Positions 10,101 to 17,212 of a stretch of 46,017 nucleotides of DNA are shown here, piece by piece. Source of the stretch: an uncultured Opitutales bacterium (GTDB lineage: Bacteria; Verrucomicrobiota; Verrucomicrobiia; Opitutales; Intestinicryptomonadaceae); contig URJJ01000021.1 of assembly GCA_900548185.1 (NCBI GenBank), forward strand, positions 1 to 46,017, given 5' to 3'. The notes under the pieces are model-generated. The model saw only the letters and a program-made list of their open reading frames with translations. It was not told the DNA's origin and did no database searches. Within the stretch, counting starts at the first letter, position 1. Each line of letters starts with the position of its first letter. The position numbers and the translations under genes were made by a program.

Positions 10101-10539
10101 TGACGAATTCATATCGTCCTTCCGCTACATGTCCTTCGATCCGTCCGGCTGGGTGAAGATTGGCGATTATGACGACGACTGCAAGCCCGAGATCCACACC
10201 TGCAAGAGCATAGTCGACCTTCTCATGCAGCTTCTCGACTGGATGTTCCCTTCGGAAAACGGAAGGCGCATGCGCGCCCTCGACCAGTCGTACATAAGCG
10301 CAATGTTCTCAAGCGGGGGCCAGACCATGTCGGTGTCCGGCATAGAGGCTGCGCCGATGCAGACGGAGCTTCCGTTTGCGTCGCCCTCCGGGGCTTCCGC
10401 CAAGAAGGCCGCATCCGAAAGGTCTGCGATGGAGACTGCCATGACCTGCCCCAAGTGCCATTCTTACGCATACGTGTTTGACGGCAAATGCCGTTCATGC
10501 CGCGACTGCGGTTATAAGGACGGCGGCTGCGGGGCGTAG
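7105..10539 (+). CDS. nrdJ: Class II (adenosylcobalamin-dependent) ribonucleotide reductase
   Basis: 1144-residue single-chain NrdJ, which reduces ribonucleotides to deoxyribonucleotides using a B12-generated thiyl radical and so works with or without oxygen. The barrel carries ACFILGV with Cys200, one of the reducing cysteines. NPCSE gives N444, the radical-site C446 and E448. APTGT occurs in the expected region. The C-terminal third has a TSCPD-type domain (about 950-1060) and ends in a four-Cys tail (C1115-x2-C1118 ... C1132-x2-C1135), either a zinc ribbon or redox-shuttle cysteines. The length is typical of the long vitamin-B12-dependent RNR family. No class I or III RNR is in the window. 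The ATG at 7105 lacks a clear Shine-Dalgarno. The long structured leader and private terminator indicate a monocistronic unit. Confidence 0.97.
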   Translation: MAKIVVDGNVALDLGKRGPRGGFKIPRVFTKEGVWAYDTAKWARQNIRMFAGGEAVFARDNVEVPAHWGENALKITVSKYIFGKEPKTPEYEDSVRQIFDRIANTYTVWGWQLGYFADEKSALNFNQEMKYMLLHQIWAPNSPVWFNIGHWEQWRWGRPDLRALLTNKGTETFFGAENKKGEVEARKALNGYANPQASACFILGVKDSMEAILRHQYTEGCIFASGSGVGINISSIRSEGEPITGKGSASGPLSFDRGWDKMAGAIKSGGKTRRAARMVVMYSDHPDVFEFVNTKFRQEEVAKVILQEHNVQLGLRKLAEQKLEDGTPEEKIAARMVLTMPFVVDKPFSPGMDDLIYGQTLSNQNANHTVSMKSGFWVAFKKGEKYATRWVKDPSHVVREYAPAELLEIMADAVWNNAEPGLHNNDIINFWSTFADEVQIETSNPCSEYLGPVFSSCNLSSFNVLRFYKNGAFDIGKFRHASQIAMMAADMNITNGGFPIPDIAVNTVAYRTTGIGLANIGGLLMSLGIPYDSARGRVIAASLASLLTSNCYDFSARMGEALGCFNKYPLIKNSMRRVLNMHSVMNDELKAVTGETVRSKAPSDLPEMPSFSSEDARRGFRLSIAENSVEIGPEWKAVIDEAGSLWQGVRNSKAFRNSFVTCIAPTGTISAPLGIYEEGTTSAEPEYSLVKYKQLSGGGTMTLINGLVPQGLAKLGYTFEQIATIVAEVSGLAGLEYFLQSRKIKARMDVLRNLSEGGAVCMEIASRTSSLKDDSEYAAFYSSLHSAAEKGRLAPGDVSLYFGCGHMEGIPWVSEDTLRVFDCANKAFGATRCIKTEGHLRMLGALQPFISGASSKTINMPSSATRRDIIDSMIDSHEMGVKCIAIYRDGSKANAVYSTRLDSSEVQEAWAEIVKNASVIRAREHANPIRKKLPYRRWGQTVKFSIGDNINGYMTIGISEDGRCAEIFGRLGQGGSFINGMFDAFCKAFSIALQYGVPFDEFISSFRYMSFDPSGWVKIGDYDDDCKPEIHTCKSIVDLLMQLLDWMFPSENGRRMRALDQSYISAMFSSGGQTMSVSGIEAAPMQTELPFASPSGASAKKAASERSAMETAMTCPKCHSYAYVFDGKCRSCRDCGYKDGGCGA

Positions 10540-10569
10540 CGCGCAATTTGCAGGCTTTGTATATTTTTG

Positions 10570-10604
10570 CGGCCCGGAGCGTCATGTCTTCCGGGCCGTT
10601 TTTT
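10570..10604 (+). terminator. Rho-independent terminator after nrdJ
   Basis: CGGCCCGGA (10570-10578) pairs perfectly with TCCGGGCCG (10590-10598) over an 11-base loop, followed by TTTTTT (10599-10604). It lies 30 bases after the nrdJ stop. Confidence 0.95.
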
Positions 10605-10946
10605 GTGCCCCGATACGGTTTGTCTTCCATCTGGCGACGACGGGGCGCCTCTCTGCCTTGCGCCCCGCCGCTGCGATTTAAAGAAAATAGCGGTTCCTTA
10701 CGAAAAGCGGGTTTTATATTCTGGAATGGATGGGGAAGGTAAGGCGGATTTTTTGTATTAGGTTTTTATGAAAATAAAATGATGCGTATGCGGCTATGAA
10801 AATGAAGGTCTGACTGGGATAAAGAAATGGAAAGCGTAATTCTAAAATGGGATTTTACTCGGATAGGAAAAATCCCTCATGAACTGCCGCGAAACGCCGC
10901 CTGATTTTCGAGGCATTCTAGTCTGTGTTTGCGTCAATAATATTAT
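10605..10946. other. Intergenic stretch at left edge of AT-rich island
   Basis: About 340 bases with no complete gene. Composition turns from GC-rich to AT-rich near 10680. On the plus strand 10768-10839 reads as a 23-codon fragment (MKIK, in-frame TGA, then CVCGYENEGLTG...) that looks like the start of a zinc-ribbon or rubredoxin-like peptide. It is too short and broken to call a gene. No tRNA or att repeat was recognised. Confidence 0.4.
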
Positions 10947-11837
10947 TCAATTTTTTTCAATTGGAGATTTATTTTTTACAATTTTTTCTGATTGGATAAA
11001 TGCGTTTTCTATTTGCTCAATATAGGAATCGGAGTCGGAATACAAAGCATCTATATTTTGAGGGAATAAAACTCTGTTCAGGGTGAAGAATTTGTCTGGT
11101 GTGGTGCTCATCCAGAATATGACAGGGACAGACTTGCACTCGCCAACAACCGCCAGGATTATAAAATCAGATTCACCATTTCTGCCTTTTTCAAAGTAAA
11201 CCTTTGCATAGGAGAAATTGAAATCGTTTTGCGCAATATCATTGTTAAAAATTATTTCAGAGTGAATAATATTTTCCAAGAATTCTTTTTGATTAAAATT
11301 GGATTCTAAAAAGGTAATATAACTGATTGTATCCAACAGATCGCTTTCTTGAAGATACATAAGCATCTTAATTTTGCCCTTTATCTTTGAATTGGGCGAT
11401 GAAAAGTTTCCTTTCAAAAATCCGGGTGTAAATTCCATCAAGAAATTAAAATCATCAAATTTTAAATTCATAATGGCAGTTGTCTCGGAGATTTCTGTGA
11501 AATTTTGGCTTTTTACATTTTTAAGAGAGCTTGGATATACTATTTTTTTTTCACTACTTAGAATATTCACGGATTCTGGGGCATTGGTTTTGCGCAAGGC
11601 GTTCTTTAATTCACAAGCCCCACAATCCAGACAGAGAAATACCAGTTTGTCGCCTTCATGTTTGAAGGTAAATGTTGCAAGTTGTTTTACCTTTTGCGGC
11701 TCAGTGTATTCCAATATGCCAACATAATGCAGCAAACCTGGTTCATCCTGTGTGGTAGATTTAGTATTTTCCTCTCCCCGTAAAGTCCGAGGGAAAATAA
11801 TTGCAAGCGATAATGTTAAAATTATTAGTATTTTCAT
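10947..11837 (-). CDS. Hypothetical exported protein of AT-rich island
   Basis: 296 residues, family not recognised. The N-terminus is a clear signal peptide (MKILIILTLSLAIIFPRTLRG, probably cut near residue 20-22), so it is probably periplasmic or surface located. There is a CLDCGAC cluster (three cysteines in seven residues) at about residues 74-80, perhaps metal-binding or disulfide-forming. The rest is rich in F, N, K and E. There are no repeats and no further membrane helix. Base and codon use are far more AT-rich than in neighbours, indicating transfer. No Shine-Dalgarno is visible before the ATG. It lies downstream, on the same strand, of the HEYGH metallopeptidase gene, 164 bases apart, so joint expression is possible but not shown. 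Confidence 0.75.
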   Translation of the reverse strand: MKILIILTLSLAIIFPRTLRGEENTKSTTQDEPGLLHYVGILEYTEPQKVKQLATFTFKHEGDKLVFLCLDCGACELKNALRKTNAPESVNILSSEKKIVYPSSLKNVKSQNFTEISETTAIMNLKFDDFNFLMEFTPGFLKGNFSSPNSKIKGKIKMLMYLQESDLLDTISYITFLESNFNQKEFLENIIHSEIIFNNDIAQNDFNFSYAKVYFEKGRNGESDFIILAVVGECKSVPVIFWMSTTPDKFFTLNRVLFPQNIDALYSDSDSYIEQIENAFIQSEKIVKNKSPIEKN

Positions 11838-12001
11838 TATTAAAATATTGGATAAATGCAGGTTTGTGTTTTTTTATGTGTGCAAAATACCTATTCGCGG
11901 TACTTTTCTACTCTGATGATCCAATACGCAGGAGTTTATTACATTTTCTTATTTCTTTTTTTTGGGGGGAGGGCTTTTTTGTGCATAATTTCTTATCTAT
12001 A

Positions 12002-12565
12002 TTAAATGTATCCTTTTAATATCCCGATTGCATTATCAGTAGCTTCCCATTTTCGTTGTATGAATTCATTTTTGGAGTACTTTTTTGGGAGCTTGCCTTT
12101 ATACTTAATGTAAAACATGAAGGTTTCTGCAAAATCCTCCGCTATATCGGTTGCCGCATAATTTGTTATGCAACGATCTGGCGATTGCATTTCAGTTTTT
12201 ACTCCGGATGTATATTTTCCTCCAAACGCCGAAATGAAACTGCGGCTTTTAAATGGTGCGGGGTGCTGTTCTGCAAAAGCGTGCCCATATTCATGCCGCA
12301 AGACATTGGATATGGAATCGGGGCGGTAGCAATACTCGGGAATGTTTATATCGCCATTGTAGTATCCCATTACAATCGGAGAGAATATCCTGTCTTTTAC
12401 AATGGCGTGAATTGCGCCATAAAATCCCATGAGCATATTTATGTTAATATCATCTATTTTTGTGGTAAGAATCCCCAGATCGGAAAATTCCTGGCGAACT
12501 TTTGCTACAGCTCTTTCGAGTGTTTTTAATTCCAGCTTCTTGAAATTTTTTAAGAGTTTAATCAT
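12002..12565 (-). CDS. Putative zinc metallopeptidase (HEYGH zincin)
   Basis: 187 residues. HEYGH at 91-95 is a HExxH zinc-binding and catalytic motif. EDFAE at 143-147 gives a plausible third ligand (Glu) about 50 residues later, as in gluzincin-type folds such as lethal-factor-like and Mx-type peptidases; assignment to one family is not possible by eye. There is no signal peptide or membrane segment, so the product is cytosolic or leaves by a non-Sec route. The N-terminus is Lys-rich and helical. An AAGGA motif lies 11 bases before the ATG. The gene is AT-rich like the rest of the island. Similar small zincin domains occur in polymorphic toxins and mobile cargo, but no immunity gene or secretion tag is seen, so the role is unknown. 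Confidence 0.8.
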   Translation of the reverse strand: MIKLLKNFKKLELKTLERAVAKVRQEFSDLGILTTKIDDININMLMGFYGAIHAIVKDRIFSPIVMGYYNGDINIPEYCYRPDSISNVLRHEYGHAFAEQHPAPFKSRSFISAFGGKYTSGVKTEMQSPDRCITNYAATDIAEDFAETFMFYIKYKGKLPKKYSKNEFIQRKWEATDNAIGILKGYI

Positions 12566-12959
12566 TTATATACTTGTCCTTATTTGATTGTTTACGCCTT
12601 TTTGACTTTAATGTTTTTTTTGCTTGCAGGAAGACTTTTTAGAGGCACTGGAAATTTTTTCCCATCTTTTATGATTTTACTCAAAAGGTTTGAGGGGCGC
12701 CAAAAGTCTCCAAAACAGGGAGGTTGCGGGCGTTTTGGGCTTTGGGGATTGGTTTGAGGAAAAAAACAGGACTTGACGGGGAAAACAATATCGACCGCAT
12801 GATAAGACGGACTGCCTGTGATCACATTCCGGAGGTGCGGGAATGTTGGAAGAAGTGTATCGCTTCGCATGGCATCACAGTCCCGTCGTTGAAATAAGAC
12901 TTTACGCCTCAATAAAAAGGGTCTGCAACCGCGTTACAGACCCCATGAAACAGCCTTGA
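12566..12959. other. Non-coding stretch between metallopeptidase and integrase remnant
   Basis: About 390 bases. A plus-strand open frame from about 12691 to 12899 (67 codons, Lys/Arg-rich, starting after a TGA with no good start) and an overlapping minus frame (12592-12912) are both of low credibility. The plus frame could be a remnant of the recombinase N-terminus or of another gene, but no family motif is recognisable. Confidence 0.3.
12914..12943 (-). terminator. Minus-strand terminator upstream of integrase remnant
   Basis: CAGACCC/GGGTCTG (plus 12919-12925 and 12937-12943) form a 7-bp stem with an 11-base loop, followed on the minus strand by TTTTT (12914-12918). No intact minus-strand gene ends here, so it may be left over from a lost gene, or it may shield the island genes. 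Confidence 0.65.
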
Positions 12960-13480
12960 AACACTCCGGCAAGTGTTTGCAGGGCAAGCCCTCCCAGGCT
13001 GAGCGCATGTCTGCCCGCCGTTGCGATTCTCGCGCTTGCGGGCATGCGTCCGCGAGAAGTGTGTCAACTCTCCTGGAGCGACATAGACTTGGAGGAAAAT
13101 TCTATAAGAGTGCGCTCCATCTGCTCCAAAACAGGCGGCGTGCGGCATGTCGAAATTCCGCCTTCGCTAAAAAGGATTTTATCCGGGCATAGGCCCGATG
13201 CCGATTCAGCCGTATGCCCAAAAAACTGGCGGAAAAAATGGAAGGAAATCAGGGATTCCGCCGGATTTGAGCATTTATGGGTTCGTGACGTCTTGCGTCA
13301 TACTATGCATCCTTCCATGCGAAATTCTTCAGGGATCTTCCGCGCCTACAACTCAATATGGGGCATTCAAATTTGGAGCTATTGCGTTCGCGTTATATAA
13401 ATATGAATGGAATAGGTAATTCGGATGCCAAAGAGTTTTTCGAGCGCATTGGGACGGATCTCGTCCCTTTGGAAATCTGA
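12960..13480 (+). pseudogene. Tyrosine recombinase (phage-type integrase) catalytic domain, frameshifted
   Basis: Frame one (12960-13303) reads through LALAGMRPREVCQLSW, DIDLEENSIRV, a KTGGVRHVEI strand and VRDVLRHT. This is the integrase catalytic core with its first Arg, the beta-strand Lys and the second Arg. At 13303/13304 one base is missing: the reading continues in another frame as YASFHAKFF, LNMGHSNLELL and RSRYIN, ending at TGA 13478-13480. Re-joined, it contains GHS and a C-terminal Tyr nucleophile. The box-II His is Asp here. The N-terminal core-binding domain is missing: an in-frame TGA lies at 12957 and nothing integrase-like precedes it. It resembles the integrases common in Verrucomicrobia-type genomes (from memory). 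Probably inactive unless the frameshift is an assembly error. Confidence 0.85.
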
Positions 13481-13568
13481 GTTGAAGTTGCATCTGCGGG
13501 GCAGGTGCGCTTGGTGGGGATTTTCAAGATGTCCGATTTTTCTGTACCGCATTGTTATTCGGGCGCAC

Positions 13569-13598
13569 AAAAAAAGCCTCCCGCAAAGGGAGGCTTTT
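13569..13598 (-). terminator. Terminator of sdhCAB operon
   Basis: AAAAGCCTCCC (13572-13582) pairs perfectly with GGGAGGCTTTT (13588-13598) over a 5-base loop. On the minus strand the stem is followed by seven T residues (plus A at 13569-13575). It lies 23 bases past the sdhB stop. The stem is symmetrical enough to act in both directions. Confidence 0.93.
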
Positions 13599-13621
13599 CA
13601 ATGCTTTTTCAGCCTGAAATG

Positions 13622-14380
13622 TTACAGCGCGCCAACGGCCTGCTTGGCCTTCGCCACGGCGTAGTCGCGGTTCATCTTGGCTATCATGTCGAGCGTTATG
13701 CCCTTGGGGCATACCGCCTGGCATTCGCCGTAGTTGGTGCAGTTGCCAAAGCCGAGCTCGTTCATCTTTTCCACCATCGCAATGACGCGGCGGTCCTTTT
13801 CGGGCGCGCCCTGCGGGAGGTAGTTCAGGTGGGAGACTTTTGCCGAGGTAAAGAGCATCGCCGCCGCGTTCGGGCAGGCCGCAACGCAGGCGCCGCATCC
13901 GATGCACTGCGCGGCGTCCATGGCCTTGTCGGAAATCTCCTTGGAAATCGGAATATTGTTCGCGTCCTGGGGAGCGCCCGTGCGGATTGAAATGAAGCCG
14001 CCCGCCTGCTGTATCTGCTCGAATGCGTCGCGGGAAACCACGAGGTCCTGCTTGACGGGGAAGGGGCCGGCGCGCCACGGCTCCACGACTATGGTGTCGC
14101 CGTCCTTGAACTTGCGCATGTGCAGTTGGCAGACGGTCGTTTCGCGTTCGGGGCCGTGCGGGATGCCGTTTATTGTCATGGAGCACATGCCGCAGATGCC
14201 TTCGCGGCAGTCGTGGTCAAACACGATTGCGGTCTTGCCCTCTGCGACGAGGCGCTCGTTTAGGATGTCGAACATCTCGAGAAACGATGTGTCCTCGTGG
14301 ATGTCGTCGACTACGTAGTTTTCAAAATGGCCTTTGGAGTCCGCGTTCTTCTGTCTCCAAACTTTGAGATTGATTTTCAT
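13622..14380 (-). CDS. sdhB: Succinate dehydrogenase/fumarate reductase iron-sulfur subunit
   Basis: 252-residue electron-transfer subunit linking the SdhA flavin to the membrane cytochrome b. The [2Fe-2S] ligands are C58, C63 and C66 (CREGICGMC) and C84. A second Cys set, C159-x2-C162-x2-C165-x3-C169 (CIGCGACVAACP), together with C214, C220 and C224, holds the [4Fe-4S] and [3Fe-4S] clusters. It is last in the sdhC-sdhA-sdhB operon, 27 bases after sdhA, and followed by a strong terminator. The gene order and sequence style are those of the Bacillus/Bacteroides/Wolinella type. Sequence alone cannot say whether the complex mainly oxidises succinate or reduces fumarate. Confidence 0.97.
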   Translation of the reverse strand: MKINLKVWRQKNADSKGHFENYVVDDIHEDTSFLEMFDILNERLVAEGKTAIVFDHDCREGICGMCSMTINGIPHGPERETTVCQLHMRKFKDGDTIVVEPWRAGPFPVKQDLVVSRDAFEQIQQAGGFISIRTGAPQDANNIPISKEISDKAMDAAQCIGCGACVAACPNAAAMLFTSAKVSHLNYLPQGAPEKDRRVIAMVEKMNELGFGNCTNYGECQAVCPKGITLDMIAKMNRDYAVAKAKQAVGAL

Positions 14381-14407
14381 ATCTTCAAAAAAATCCGAGG
14401 GTTTGCA

Positions 14408-16348
14408 TTATTTGTAGGAACGGACGACCGGCTTGACCTCTTCGTGGAGGATTTCCTCCTTGTGCCTGACGGGGGTCTTGCCGTAGCCCTGGTATTCCCA
14501 GACTGCCGCATGGGAGAAGTTCGCGTCGTCGCGCTTGGCTTCGCCCTTCTGGTCGCCTTCCGTGTACTGGTATTCTTCGCGGAAGTGCGCGCCGCAGCTT
14601 TCGCGGCGTTCGAGCGCGTCGAGGCAGAGGACTTCGGCGAATTCCATGAAGTCGGCCGTGCGTATCGCGCGCTCAAGCTCGGTGTTCATGCAGTTCGCGT
14701 CGCCGACGACCCTGACGTTCTTCCAGAAGTCTTCGCGTATCTGGGGGATGAGTTCGAGAGCCTTCTTGAGGCCGGACTCGTTCCTGCCCATTCCGCAGTA
14801 TTCCCACATGACGTGGCCGAGTTCCTGGTGGAAGTGGCGCGGGCTCTTGGAGCCGGGGTTGGCGAGGAGGCGCTCAATGCGCTCGCGGGCCGACTTTTCG
14901 GCTTCCTTGAAGGGCTCGGAGGAGACTTCCGGCCTGCCTGCGCCCGTGCGGGCGAGATAGTTCGGAAGGGTGTAGGGGATGACGAAATAGCCGTCGGAGA
15001 GGCCCTGCATGAGGGCGGATGCCCCGAGGCGGTTTGCGCCGTGGTCGGAATAGTTGGCTTCGCCCAGCACGAAGAGGCCGGGAATGGTGCTCTGGAGCTC
15101 GTAGTCGACCCAGAGGCCGCCCATGGTGTAGTGCGAGGCCGGATATATGCGCATCGGGCGCTCGTAGGCGTTTTCGCCGGTGATGCGCTCGTACATTTCA
15201 AAGAGGTTGCCGTACCTGTCCTGAATGGCCTTCTTGCCGTCGCGCTTTATGGCGGTGGCAAAATCGAGGTAGACGCCGCGGCGCTCGCCGTGGACCATGT
15301 TTCCGACGCCCCTGCCGTCGTCGCAGGCTTCCTTGGCCGCGCGCGAGGAAATGTCGCGGGGTGCGAGGTTGCCGAATGAGGGATACTTGCGCTCCAGATA
15401 GTAGTCGCGGTTTTCCTCGGCGATTTCGTTGGGGTTTTTGCCGCAGTCTTCCTTGCTCTTGGGCACCCATATGCGGCCGTCGTTTCTGAGCGATTCGCTC
15501 ATGAGGGTGAGCTTGCTCTGCTGTTCGCCGTGGACGGGGATGCAGGTCGGGTGAATCTGCGTAAAGCAGGGGTTTGCGAAGCCTGCGCCCTTGCGGTAGC
15601 AGTTGAACGCCGCCGAAACCGAGCAGCCCTGCGCGTTGGTTGAAAGGTAGAACACGTTCCCGTAGCCGCCCGTGCAGAGCAGGACGGCGTCGGCCGAGAA
15701 GGACTTGATTTCGCCCGTCACGAGGTTGCGGCAGACTATGCCCTTTGCGTGGCCGTCCACTATCACAAGCTCCATCATTTCCTGGCGCGTGTACATCTTG
15801 ACCTTGCCGAGGCCTATCTGCCTCACGAGGGCCGAGTAGGCGCCGAGCAGAAGCTGCTGGCCGGTCTGGCCCCGGGCGTAGAAGGTGCGGCTCACCTGGG
15901 CTCCGCCGAACGAGCGGTTGGCGAGCAGGCCGCCGTATTCGCGGGCGAACGGCACTCCCTGGGCCACGCACTGGTCGATGATGTTGTTTGCAACCTGGGC
16001 AAGGCGGTAGACGTTGGCTTCGCGCGAGCGGAAGTCCCCGCCCTTAACCGTGTCGTAGAACAGGCGGTAGATGGAGTCGTTGTCGTTTTGGTAGTTCTTT
16101 GCGGCGTTTATGCCACCCTGGGCCGCGATGGAGTGGGCGCGGCGGGGGCTGTCCTGGTAGCAGAAGCAGGATACGTTGTAGCCCTGTTCCGCGAGGGTTG
16201 CCGCGGCGCTGGCGCCGGCGAGGCCGGAGCCCACCACTATCACGTGGAATTTTCTGCGGTTTGCGGGGTTTACAAGCTTTGCGGAAAACTTGTAGTTGTC
16301 CCACTTTTCGGAAATTTTTCCAGCCGGAATTTTTGAATCCAGATTCAT
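14408..16348 (-). CDS. sdhA: Succinate dehydrogenase/fumarate reductase flavoprotein subunit
   Basis: 646-residue catalytic subunit with covalent FAD. The dinucleotide site is GSGLAG at 40-45. HSIAAQGGINA at about 72-82 contains the His that normally binds FAD covalently. HPTCIPV lies in the substrate region, and SHYTMGGLWVDYE and LGEANYSDHGANRLGASAL are conserved capping and FAD motifs. The length fits the long form found with single-chain b558 cytochromes rather than the roughly 590-residue proteobacterial form. It begins 24 bases downstream of sdhC. No clear Shine-Dalgarno is seen; the pre-start region is A-rich. The complex sits on the cytoplasmic face of the membrane and feeds electrons to or from menaquinone in related systems. 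Confidence 0.97.
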   Translation of the reverse strand: MNLDSKIPAGKISEKWDNYKFSAKLVNPANRRKFHVIVVGSGLAGASAAATLAEQGYNVSCFCYQDSPRRAHSIAAQGGINAAKNYQNDNDSIYRLFYDTVKGGDFRSREANVYRLAQVANNIIDQCVAQGVPFAREYGGLLANRSFGGAQVSRTFYARGQTGQQLLLGAYSALVRQIGLGKVKMYTRQEMMELVIVDGHAKGIVCRNLVTGEIKSFSADAVLLCTGGYGNVFYLSTNAQGCSVSAAFNCYRKGAGFANPCFTQIHPTCIPVHGEQQSKLTLMSESLRNDGRIWVPKSKEDCGKNPNEIAEENRDYYLERKYPSFGNLAPRDISSRAAKEACDDGRGVGNMVHGERRGVYLDFATAIKRDGKKAIQDRYGNLFEMYERITGENAYERPMRIYPASHYTMGGLWVDYELQSTIPGLFVLGEANYSDHGANRLGASALMQGLSDGYFVIPYTLPNYLARTGAGRPEVSSEPFKEAEKSARERIERLLANPGSKSPRHFHQELGHVMWEYCGMGRNESGLKKALELIPQIREDFWKNVRVVGDANCMNTELERAIRTADFMEFAEVLCLDALERRESCGAHFREEYQYTEGDQKGEAKRDDANFSHAAVWEYQGYGKTPVRHKEEILHEEVKPVVRSYK

Positions 16349-16372
16349 ATGAGAAATTTTCTTTGGTTGTTT

Positions 16373-17212
16373 TTACTTTGCCTGCCCTGCGGCTTCGGGC
16401 GACTTCTTGCAGAGGAAGGAGTAGTCTATGAAAATCGGGTCCTTCCCGGCGGCCTTTTGGGCCTCATACTGCGCCAGAACCTGCTTTACGGGGACTATCT
16501 GAAGCGGCGTGTACTTGCCGGCGAGCACCGCGAGGGGGTTCAGCGAAAACCCGCCGAAAATCACCACGGCGTAAATCGCGGCCACGGCGTTTAGCTTGTA
16601 GCGGACGGTTTCGTCGCGCAGGCCGACCGACTGGAACATGCTGGAGACCGCGTGGACGAGGTGGAAGCCTATCGCGGCCATGGCGATTATGTACCCGATT
16701 GAAACCCAGTCGCTGCTGAAGCCCAGGATGAGCATGGCATAGACGTCGTGGAGGGTTTTGCCCTCGTACATGCCGGACGTCGCAACCCAGTCCAGCTCCT
16801 TGAACTCGGGGTTGAGGCAGAGCACCGTGTAGTGGAGGATGTGGAAGAATGCGAAAGCGAGTATGACCGTGCCCGTGTAAATCATTGTCTTTGCAGCCGC
16901 AGAGGAGGCCACCGACTTTTTAACGGCGTAGGTCTGCGGGCGGGCCTTCCTGTTTTCCAAAACGAGCAGGTAGGCCGTCGCAAAGTGGACAACCAGGCAG
17001 GCCGCCAGCCCTATCCTGAAGCCCCACAGGATTTCCCAGGGCAGCGTCTGGAGGAAGTTGGCATAGGCGTTAATCGCATGCGGGCCGCCCTCCAGCGCCT
17101 GGAGGTTGCCAAGCATATGGATCAGCAGAAACGACGCCAACGCGAAACCGGTTACAGCCATCGCGTACTTTTTTACGAGCGATGACTTGAGTGTTTTCAT
17201 CAGGTAGGACAT
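16373..17212 (-). CDS. sdhC: Succinate dehydrogenase cytochrome b558 subunit
   Basis: 279-residue membrane anchor with about five hydrophobic helices, as in the single-subunit diheme cytochromes of Bacillus, Bacteroides and Wolinella (b558 family). Conserved histidines lie within helices (HMLGNLQALEGGPHAINAY, VHFATAYLL, FFHILHYTVL, GFHLVHAVSSMF) and are plausible axial ligands for two hemes. It is first gene of the operon. The ATG at 17212 gives an N-terminus (MSYLMKTLKSSLVKKYAM) that leads directly into the first helix; an internal ATG four codons later is possible. The upstream region is shared with divergent corA. Confidence 0.93.
   Translation of the reverse strand: MSYLMKTLKSSLVKKYAMAVTGFALASFLLIHMLGNLQALEGGPHAINAYANFLQTLPWEILWGFRIGLAACLVVHFATAYLLVLENRKARPQTYAVKKSVASSAAAKTMIYTGTVILAFAFFHILHYTVLCLNPEFKELDWVATSGMYEGKTLHDVYAMLILGFSSDWVSIGYIIAMAAIGFHLVHAVSSMFQSVGLRDETVRYKLNAVAAIYAVVIFGGFSLNPLAVLAGKYTPLQIVPVKQVLAQYEAQKAAGKDPIFIDYSFLCKKSPEAAGQAK

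Larger units (their letters stand above)
10680..13500. mobile_element. AT-rich accessory island with decayed integrase
   Basis: This stretch is visibly AT-rich while both flanks (nrdJ, sdhB) are GC-rich. It contains two minus-strand genes with no housekeeping role, a frameshifted tyrosine recombinase on the plus strand, and scattered non-coding DNA. That combination is typical of a degrading integrated element. I found no flanking direct repeats or tRNA, so the ends are only estimated from base composition and from the terminators of nrdJ and sdhB. Confidence 0.55.

Noticed and set aside
10905..10950. AATAATATTATT palindrome as terminator of the island's secreted gene
   Set aside because: The stem is all A/T and has no loop or following T run, so it is unlikely to terminate transcription.
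12592..12912. Minus-strand 106-codon open frame
   Set aside because: No domain, poor composition, overlaps a competing plus frame; its upstream end lies just left of the orphan terminator and no start signal is seen.
12909..13148. Minus-strand open frame opposite the integrase remnant
   Set aside because: It lies antisense to recognisable recombinase motifs, which explain the sequence better.
14297..15379. Long plus-strand open frame opposite sdhA
   Set aside because: Antisense shadow of a well-conserved flavoprotein gene; high GC at third positions creates such frames.
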